Positions 1 through 10,200 of a stretch of 64,000 bases of DNA are shown here, piece after piece; positions within the stretch are counted from its first letter, which is position 1; each line of letters begins with the position of its first letter. The stretch is from contig NC_074716.1 of NCBI RefSeq assembly GCF_947242115.1, positions 9,501,501 through 9,565,500 on the forward strand, written 5' to 3'. The DNA is from Biomphalaria glabrata. Taxonomy: Eukaryota > Mollusca > Gastropoda > Planorbidae. The position numbers were made by a program, and so were the translations under genes. Under the pieces are notes generated by a model. It saw only the letters and a list, made by a program, of their open reading frames with translations, was not told the DNA's origin and made no database searches.

Positions 1-399
1 AAGACACAGGTGCTTAAAATTTGTCAAGTTGACCTTTAGAAATTGTTATGTAGAGTTGTGCAAAAGCACTTGGAACCCTTAGGCCAGCAAAAGCGAACAA
101 GAGCTCCCTTCTACTGGTCTGAATGAATGGTGTACACCTGGCATACACCGTTCTGTCTTACGGGGGTGGGGGTGGGGTGAGACTCGGGGTTAAACACAAA
201 GTTTAGTTTTGCGTTCACTTCCGGTGGCACAGGCACTCTGGACTCACAGACTAGAGATGCAGCCAGAGGCCTAGTACACCGGGGCCCCTGTCAATTTTCT
301 GGCAGGCTAACTGTGTGGGACATGCCATTTATGTAACAGCCCCTTGAGGGATGTCGCCTGAACGTTGTCAGATCGCTGTGGGAGCTTTTACATCCCAGC

Positions 400-1960
400 A
401 CAGTGCAATGAGGTTTCTCGGGTCCCATCACAGTGCAGACTGTGACATAGATCACTCCTTGGTATGTTGCAATACCAATCTTCTCCCTAAAAAATCCACC
501 ATACTAAGCAGATTGGAAGACCTCAATCTGATGTAAGCAAGATGTGTCTCCCTAATCTCCAGATACAGTTTGCTTCTGGAAATACAACAACAGAAAAATG
601 GGAACATCTCAAGTCCAACATACAAAAGACTTAGATGGACATCTTTGGAAGAAAAATTACTAAAAGAAATAATTGGTTCAACGTTAAATCAGCTATACTA
701 GCACCTGTCATCAGAGCAAAGAGAGATGCACTCGCTACATAGAAGGCAAAACCTACCCAACACAACTTGTTAAATCTGAAAGAAGCTAGAGCCACTGTGC
801 AGAGAACACAAAGGATCTGTGCCAATGAAAACTGGGTAGAGGTCAGTGAGAATATTCAGCTGGCATCTCACTTGCATCAATTGACATGATTTTCTCCATA
901 TGTCAACTTCAGGAAAATTGCAGAGAAGAAAGGATGTCTTTGTACATAGCTGCTAAATTTGTCTCCTTTCACCAAAATATGATGGTTACTGTGCAGTTCA
1001 ACGGTACCTGCTCTGAAAGTATAAACAATGGACTTAAACAAGGATGTGTCCTGGCCCCAACACTCTTTGGAATACTATTTTCACTGCTAATCCACAATGC
1101 ATTTGACAAATCCACCGAAGGCATCTATCTGCATTCCAGATTTGATGGCAAACTTCTGAATATTGCCAGACTGAGGGTAAAAACTAAAATCAGAACTGCC
1201 CTCATAAGAGATATGCTATTTGCAGATGATGCAGCATTAGTGGCACACTCACAAGAGGAGCTTCAGTCACTAATGTCCCGTTTGACTTAGGCCTTAAAGA
1301 ATTTGGCTTAACAATTACCACAAAGAAAACAAATATTTTGTGACCACCTGCTACAGCACCAGCCTTCATCTTCATAGACGAAAACAAGCTGGATCCCGTA
1401 AATGAATTCTGCTATCTTGGATCCACATTTCAAGATAATCTGTCTCAAAGAGGTGATCAAATAACGCATAGGGAAGGCTACCTCAACCTTTGCTAGACTC
1501 AGGTCAAGGGCTTGGAAAAACCAGAAGCTCACTACAGTGACCAAAATAGAGGTTTAGAAGGCGTATGCTACTGTACGGCAGTGAGTTGTGGACCACCTAT
1601 GCAAAGCAAGAGAGAAAACTAAACTCATTCAATTTGCACTGTCTCCGAAGAATCTTGAAAATCACATGGAAAGAAAGAGTGTGCAATACTGAGATCCTTG
1701 TGTGAATAGGTATTCCCAGCATCTTTACAGTCCTCAGACAACACCGCCTGCGCTGGCTTGAACATTTTTGTTGATGGAGGACAGTCGCAACCCCAAAGTT
1801 AGTCTCTATGTGCAACTTCCGTCTGGCTCAAGAAAAACTGGTCCCCCCAGCTTCGTTACGTGGATGTAATAAAACGGGACCTCAAAGCAATGATCATTGA
1901 TAGTGGCTATTGGGAAGACATAGCCCTAGATTGCACTAAATGGAGAGGACAGTAACCAAA
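400..1960 (+). mobile_element. Degraded non-LTR retrotransposon (LINE family X)
   Basis: Pieces of one LINE polyprotein follow in order on the + strand in shifting frames. Near 430-530 is an endonuclease end containing DCDIDHSLV. From 600 to 840 is an inter-domain stretch with WFNVKS-like and ARATVQRTQRIC-like text. At 960-1290 is the reverse transcriptase, with GLKQGCVLAPTLF and the catalytic FADDAA motif. A C-terminal stretch follows to about 1960 and includes [11 protein letters not shown]. Several stops and frameshifts, and a probable internal deletion near 850-950, show that it is dead. Related pieces lie at 9200, 20690, 21940 and 57085. I do not assign a clade. The first 390 bases of the window may be its 5' part but I cannot show that. 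Confidence 0.75.
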
Positions 1961-2089
1961 AAAGGTTTGGGCCACTGTCTTGTTCGGACCTCTTGATAGA
2001 ATATGAAGCTTTGAAGGACATGGTTGGCATTCTCTATTGATGTTCCTCATGGACAAATCCCTATTTTTAGCTTCCGGAACGTGCGTTGT

Positions 2090-2455
2090 CTCATACTGCT
2101 TTCTGAAAGGAAATACTATATGTTGGTCATGTTGGGACAGCTTGTAATAGGCATCTTTTTTTCTTGGACTTTGTTTGAGAGCTGGTCCATTTCTTGTTAA
2201 TTAAATTCTTTAATTTTTTCATTTCTTCTGGGTGGAGAGAGACTGTTTAGTCATTCTGCCTTCTTTGGCCAATACGTCTGCTTTTTCATTGCCTTCTAGT
2301 TCAATGTACCATTGAAAGAATGTTAGATTGCTGTTGTTGAGCTTTACAAGAACTGTCAAAAAGACAATCTGGCTGTTTGGCATTCTTGGGTGATTTATTA
2401 ACATGGTAGATGCTAGTTCTAGTGCTCTTCTTTCTGATCTGTGGCTTTCCAAGAG
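2090..2455 (-). mobile_element. LINE fragment, RNase H domain
   Basis: The minus strand encodes the C-terminal part of an RNase H domain. It has ELEGNEKADVLAKEG, the usual GNE-AD-LAKEG signature of RNase H in I-like LINEs. A basic tail follows and the frame then stops. The piece is truncated on both sides and stands next to, but in the opposite orientation to, the LINE at 400-1960, so it belongs to a different insertion. It has no promoter or RT and must be inactive. Confidence 0.6.
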
Positions 2456-2460
2456 ATCAC

Positions 2461-4287
2461 CAGTCGCTATTGACTAATCACAGATGAATTTATACCAATA
2501 CAGAAACAGCTTGTAGAAATATCCACAAATGAGCGACTTAAACCAATGTGTAAACAAGGAGATCACAATTTCTGGTTACAAAAATATATCCAAATCTATA
2601 TCTTGCTTTATTTGTCATTGTAAAAAGTTGTTGATTGTTTTCTCATCTTCTTATTAATTGCCAAAATAAAAATGAAAGAATCCGACTAGAAATTTGTGCT
2701 TGTGGAACTGTGCTGTGACAGTTCACATAACCAATTCCCTTCACTTTACTTCTCTAACTTATATTGCAACTTACTATTTTAAATGCTGAATTCTTACTGA
2801 CCCACCTGTCACTCAAACATTGACAGCTCCCAGATCATTGTGACCAGTGTGCAAAGTTTGTATGTGTCTAAGGCGTGAATGTATATGTGTGCAATGTGCT
2901 AGGCCACATCAGATATATGGGAAAAAGGCATGCAGCAAACAGAATGAGATGCAATGAATATAAAAATTTACAATAGCGTGTATAAGTTCCAAAGTGAAAG
3001 GGGAGATTGTATCTTAGTTCTTATTTACATTATTTATATCATCATTCATAGCACAAAGGTCTTGAGAGTAGGTGTCGTTTTGTTTTTAGTTATGGAACTT
3101 GGCCTTAGGTCCTAACTTGGTTGATGCTGTTGGGCTCCTCAGTGAGGTCTTGCTGCCTGGGATGGCACTCTGGCTTGTAGAGGGTTGACTAGTGTTGATC
3201 ATGGGCACAGTAGTGCTGATACCAGGCTACTGTAATAGTTAACCGTAATAGTTAACCATAACCGTAGGCAGTAGAAGTATCAAAAGTTTTCATACTGTAG
3301 TAATGATCAAAGTAGTAACTAGTAGTGAGCGAATTAGTAACTGAAGTCATGATTGTTGCCAGACAACGTAAGTGAGGCAGTGAAGAAAACATAAACAAGT
3401 TAGGACACTTCTCTCATGCATCTTATCTAGATGCCCTCAATTGAGGTGCATTCATCAGATTGTTGAAACAGGGGGGATAAGGACAATAATAACATATGGA
3501 GATTGTAGGAGACCATAGGTTATTAACATTTCCATTTCCACATACACCATATACACCAAAAAGCTTGCTATCTAAAGATAAACCTCCATGTTTGAAGATC
3601 TTCAGTATGTTTACAGGACATTCTCTATGATATTTTCTGCTGTTGACTTTTCTCTTCCCCCTTTCCCCTCACCACAAATTAAATTGGTTGTGTTAACTTT
3701 AGATTAGAAGGCTTATAAATCTTGCTTTTTAAATATTTTATAGTGTAAATAGTGTTGACAGGTAGTTTGGAAAAAAAAAATATGCATACCTATAGCTCCC
3801 TATTATCTCTTTTTTGAGACAGAAAACAATATAGACATTCAAACATATTTGCTGTATAAATAGAAATGTATTATAATATACTAATTTAGCATAACTATCA
3901 GTAATACAGAATTAGAACATTTCAACATCTAATCCTTTAAATCCAGTCTTTTCCTACATTAAAATAAAAATAAATTGACCCTTGACCTAGAAATGTCCAA
4001 ATTTGAAATTATACTATGCAAATGTTGTTGTTTTTTTTACATAACATTAAAATTAAGATGCTGAGACAATATTATGGTGAGGTGTCCGCTAAATGCTCAG
4101 CCATTAAGGTCCAAAAACAAAAATGTGTTAAAGAAGTATAATGTTTGCTTTGAATCAATTTACATTATTTTACATTATATTACTTTTGCTGTTACAGAGA
4201 TGAAGGTTGCTTCAAGCCAAATGTTACAGAGGAGGACAGCTTCTAATAAAATGTTTGTGTAGGCCTTTGGCTTGACACCATGTCAAA
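2461..4287. other. Upstream flank of gene 1
   Basis: No coding region can be supported here. The stretch holds a short direct repeat of the type gtaatagttaacc near 3230-3270, poly-A and poly-T runs, and AT-rich DNA. Pyrimidine-rich tracts ending in acag at about 4196 and in tag at 4261 could be splice acceptors for a 5' UTR exon of gene 1, as seen for genes 2 and 3. No core promoter could be picked out. Confidence 0.4.
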
Positions 4288-7200
4288 ATGATAATTCAAA
4301 TATTCATACTTGTATACAGCCTTATCATTTGTCGTTTCCTGACAGTGGACTTCATATTATATCAGAATAAAAGCTCTGACTTTGGTCTCCTTGAAAACAA
4401 CTGGCTAAGGAGGCAGCGTCCAATTTTGAATGTTGTGAAGTCATCCAAGACAGTTTCAGAGGAAGAAAAATGTGTACTATGGAACCAACCCAAGTTGGAA
4501 CTAAAGGAGAAATGTTGCAACTTGAAAAAAAACATTGAGGATATAACACAAATTAGTGAAAGACTTGCTGCACAAAGAAATGCATCACTTTGCTTAAATA
4601 ATAGCACACATGTTGGAAGTGATGTAGATCAACCAACAAATTCTTATTCTGTAAATAATTCAACTAAAACAAATGAATTGTCATGCTCTGTCTACTCTTT
4701 TCTTCAGTTACCATTTTTGTTTGACTTTTATGCCATTAGTCTTTTAAATTGTTTCATTAAATTTTGCCACTGTACTTTTTTATATTTCATAAAAATATTG
4801 CAGTTTTTGCTTGTCTTTGTATTGGATTTGGCTGGAAAAATAGTAAGCATAAAAGAAACAAGATTTTCTTGTGATGTCAGTGTGCGGAAAATTATTATAC
4901 AGTTGTCACTTTTAAACACTTGGTTACATTTAAAGTCTTATTATGGTGTGAAAGTTTTAAGTACTAAATGTTTTACATCTGTAAATAAATCACTGCCTCA
5001 AATACATACTGCCAAGTTTAACAAAAATTCTGAAGGCTATAAACACATTTTCTCATCCTCCTTTTGGACATCTTACTTGTTTGATTGGTTACTGTATCCA
5101 GTATTTAGCTTGTCCAGACTTGCATCATTCAGGCCACTCACAACATTGGAAAGTCCAGTTTCTTTCTTAAGTTTATCAGAAGCAGGATTCAGTTACTCGG
5201 GAGATAATTCCTTTATTGTCTGCGAAGGGTGTGGTAAAAAAAATGACTTTCGTCAGATAGCAGGAGATCCAAACAGTTGTGTTTATCATAATCCTGGCTG
5301 TACATTTGTTCGACAAGACGAGGTGGACAATGGCCACATTCAAACTGATTCATCACCTAGTTCCATACCTTTGTTGAATACAAACAACTCATCTGAACAC
5401 TTAGCTGCAAATCATGTACAAGGTATGTTTTTGGGGTTATTATTTTCATTAAAAAAAACAACACTTGCTTGTCTTTGTATAATGAGAAAGTAATTGGAAA
5501 AGAACATGTTCTCATATGTTTAAAAATCTGGGTTTTCAATAAAAAAAAAAAAAATTGCTATTAATACATAAAATTCATCAAATTGTTTTTTTTTTTCTCT
5601 GAACTAAATAACAACCATTATTATAAATTTATTTTTATTTGTCAGAAATTTCATCTTTGGACACACAGCTTTCAAGATTAGCAACTTCTGTTTCACTTGG
5701 TGAGCCTAACCGTGGACCACCTTCGAGCCTTTCTACAGCGATCAATTCAACTGTTATAGGTGCTTCCAATATTCCCCAACAGACTGGTTCCTTACTGCTA
5801 GGACATCCCTGTTACCCCATCTATATCGCACTACAGAAAAGATATGAAAGTTTTAATAAGTGGCCAATACCTCATATTCAGAGCCCTAGAGACTTGGCTG
5901 TTGCTGGTTTTTTTTTTGCTGGTTAGTTTCACTTCACGTAACATGGTATTAAAATCTCTAGGAATTCATGTAGCAATTTTTAAAAATTCAAAATAGGATT
6001 CTGTACTTGACTTTTTAAAAATTATTTAAACTTTATTAAACTTTAACTTTATTTAAACACAGCAACAATGTATTTTTATAAATACGATCGCTTTTAATTT
6101 ACAATATGTTAACTGTAGAATAGTTTATGGCAGGAAATAGATTGACACATTCAAATGTTAAATAGGAGTGATGCAATTCTGCTTACTCTCTCTCCTTTCC
6201 TGTTCTTGCTGGCCATTGATTAGATTATGAAAACATCCTGGCTCTTCTCTGTCACACCCATCAGCAAATACAGGAAACTAAAAGCACTGTTGCTGACAAA
6301 TCAGCTTCACTGTCCAACCATTAACAAAGGGAAGATCAAGAACAAGGCATTGTCCAAGATGAGGTGCAGGAATAGTTGGGAAAGCTTCACTTATTTTGAC
6401 AATATCTAGACAACCATAGAGGAAAAGATGTCAGAAACTGCATTGTTAAAGCTCAAACAGCCTTCCTTGGAGTCCAGTGCAACATGTGTTTCCACCAAAA
6501 TCAGATTCTTCAACTATCATTGTGAATACTACTCTATGGGACAGAGGCCTGGAGAACCACCTTAATCACCATGAACAAAATCCAGGTATTCATCAACAAC
6601 TACCTATGGAAGAGTCTGCTGGCCAGACAAGATCACTAATGAGGAACTATGGCAAAGAACAAAGCATCACCCAGAACTGAGACACCTATAGGAAGCTGGC
6701 AGAGTGCACATGAACTAGGCAGGATACAGGCAGAGATGAGTTATAAAACTTATTAGTCTTTTAATTGGTCAACATAATGACACGCATTAAGACTCTTTCA
6801 TGAGTTGTCTAATTTAATTCTAAAAATTCATTATTAATTTTTATGCAAATACAGAATTCATGTTTGTTTTGTTATAATATAGAAATACTTTTACATTGAA
6901 ACATGAAAACGAAAAATGTCAACAACAAACTTTGTGCTTTAAGGATCAATTACAATTACATTACATAGCTAACTAAAATGAAAATATTTTATTTTAAGGT
7001 TTCAGTTATTATTGATGATCTGTCTAGATGAAACATAAGCAGTCACTTTAAACTATTAAAAGTATGACCATTTTAAGAACATTAAAAGTAAATTTTCTAT
7101 TCTGAAATGCTACAGGTTATGATGACTGTGTCCGATGTTACTATTGTGGTCTGGGACTGAAGTCGTGGAAACTAGGGGATGATGTTTACACGGAGCATGA

Positions 7201-10200
7201 GAAGCTGAGACCCTCTTGTGAGTTCCTCCAGAGCCAACGTTATATCAGCAGTACTGGACCAGCAAGAGATGTGAGACCCAGAACCTCTTCAAGTCAGAAT
7301 GAAGGTTGGTCCCAACATAAATCATGTTGTTTGGATTGGTACACAGACTAGGAGAAAGTGACTACTATTTTGTTTGTCAGTTGTCAAGACAGTGGAGTTT
7401 CAGTTTATTTTAATTACTGCATCATAAGTTTTGTGTTTCTCAAAATAATTACTCTATTACCTTGTAAAGAATTGCTGCTTTTTTGTTTTTTGGGGCAGTT
7501 GTCAGCAAGTCAAACACCAAAGAGGTTGTTTAGCTTTCAACTTATAAAGGAAAACAATGAGCTTCTTGGATCACAGGATGACAGTCTGGCCATGCGGTTT
7601 GCGCGCTGGACTGTCGTTCGGACTTATCCATGGTCCCAGGTTCAAACCCTGCCCGCTGCCATCCCCCATTGTCCTGAGGAAGGTTTGGACTAGGAAGTAA
7701 ATTATCTCTGAAGGAAAATTCAAAGCATGTCCAACATTTTACAAACCTATGATTTATTTGATGCAAGGGGACATCAGATAACATCATGATAGTTATGGAA
7801 AATATAGGAAATGTTTTAGCTAGAAAGTTATATTTCATATGAAATATTTATATTTTCAAAAGTAAACATCTGCTATATTTTCTGTTGAACATTGCTTCTC
7901 TTGAGGTACCTGTCAGGTTTAAGAATTATTTGTGTATAGTGTATACAATTAAGGTCCCGGGGTTCAACCTGACAAGAACATCACTCACATACAGCCGTAC
8001 ATAGAGTAACCAACTATGTGAATAGTTTAAATAAAAAAAGGAAATGAATTTAATTGTATGAAACTGATATATGTGTATGTACAATGAGGATGATAAATAG
8101 ACAATATATATATTAGATATATATATATATAATATAAATATAAAGATATTATTCAATAATTAATTTAAGCACCTTTGCTACTGCTATCAACTTGTTACCC
8201 TGGTTTCATAGTCCACCAGACTCTGACCGACTGGCGTCACAAAACTGCCAACCTCGGTAATAGTAAAGTTAGACCTCAGATGCTCTCCAATTTGACAATG
8301 ACACTGAAAACTGTAATATATATTTCTGAGACGGCAATCCACGTCCACACTAGCATAGACTCGAGCTTAGTATATACAACTCCAACACTGGCACCCTATA
8401 AACGAAATAAACACAAAACTTAACTTCTACTCTAAAACTAGAAATAATAACAACCTCATACAACATACAATAAGAGATATCACAAACGAATAATTCACCC
8501 TAAACAGGGGTCCAAAAATCCTACTGAATAATAAGTCCGAGAAACTAGTACAGACAAAGAACGTTTTACGGGCCAACACACCGTCCATTTCAACCAAAGA
8601 GGGTGAACTGCCTCATGACAAAGAATGACCAATAGATGTCACCGGACTTTGTGACGTAGCAAAACAATTCAAAACAAAAATACAAGACACTCTCGCCCCG
8701 TACAAGTACTAGGAGTAGAGGAAATAAAAAACAGAGCTAGGATAACTACGCGACAGTACCCACATTTAAATGCACATTTTCTATTTTTCGCCACAGCGCC
8801 TCATGCTTCTGGCAGAGTTCCACCTTCTGTAAGGCAACCAATTGGCGCCAGGACATCATCCATACTTCAGGTAGACTCTGTCTTAACAGATCAGTCTACA
8901 CCAGATGGAGCCACTGGTGGTAGAAATGTACCAGGTATGTTCTGTACTCATTAGTTATAAATTATAGGACTTTATGTTTGATTGAAAAACAGTCCCTGAT
9001 AATACATTAATGTATGTAATGCATTAATGTAAAGGATTCTAATAAAATTTAATTACATCAATCAAACAGTTCCATGACCCCATCTTCAGAGTAAACATTT
9101 TATTTCACTATACTATACTATAGTAAATATAGTATACATTATCACCTCACTCCCAAAAAAAAAAAGTTTTCAATAATTTTGACTTATTCATGAATGCATA
9201 TTGCAACTCGCGTCTGGCTCAAAAACTGGTCGCCCCCACCTCCGTTACGTGGATGTGATAAAACGGGATTTAAAATCGGTGAACAGTGATACTAACCATT
9301 GGGATGACATAGTCATAGACCCCACTAGTTAGAGAGAGATGGTGACCAAGAAAGCTATGGAAAACTTAAGCCTTGGATCTTGAAGAAAAGCGTGCCATAA
9401 GGAAAATGGCCAGCTCCTCTACCACTAAAGTGAAAGCCTTGACCTGCAATATATGTGGACGGGAGTGTCTCTCCAAAGTAGGGCTCCACAGCCACATGAA
9501 AAAGTTTTAGTGATGAACCATAGTCGTTCTAGAACTGAAGAAGGCCAATATATATATATATATATATATATTGCAAACTATGGAAGGCTGACAGGGGTAT
9601 GTGCTCTAGACATGTAGTCTCGATGGTCCTAGGTTTGAACCCTGCCTGCTGTAATCCCCCACAAGCCTGCAGGAGATCTGGGCTGGAATGTAATTCTGAG
9701 GGAGCTATCTTGTAAGCATTTCTCTAATATTGTTTTAAATTTCAAAGCAAACAAGAAAAACAGAGAAAAAACAAAGCTTATATTTGTAATTTTGGTTGTA
9801 GTCTTCAAGAAGGCTTATTCAACTTGTACAATTTCTTTCCCTTGTTCAAGATACCAAACAAAATAATTACCAATAGTTAATCAACTAATAGGTTAATTTT
9901 TTGTATTGATTCTTGTGTTGTCTGGTAAAAGAAACAATTGTGGAAAATTTCAGCTAAATTTGAGATTGGGTGTGGGGGAAATAACAAGTACAAACCTTTT
10001 TTATCTTATCTTATATAATACAGACGTTACTTCAAAAAAGAAGATGATTACGTCCTACGGGTCATGCATTCAGTCATGCATATTAACCAATGACCTAAAC
10101 TCTGCTAGGTCACTGGTTTTCCTGGCTAGCTCAGGCAACCCATTCCATGCTCTAATAGCACTAGGGAAAAAGGAGTATTTGTTCACATTTGTCCTAGCAT

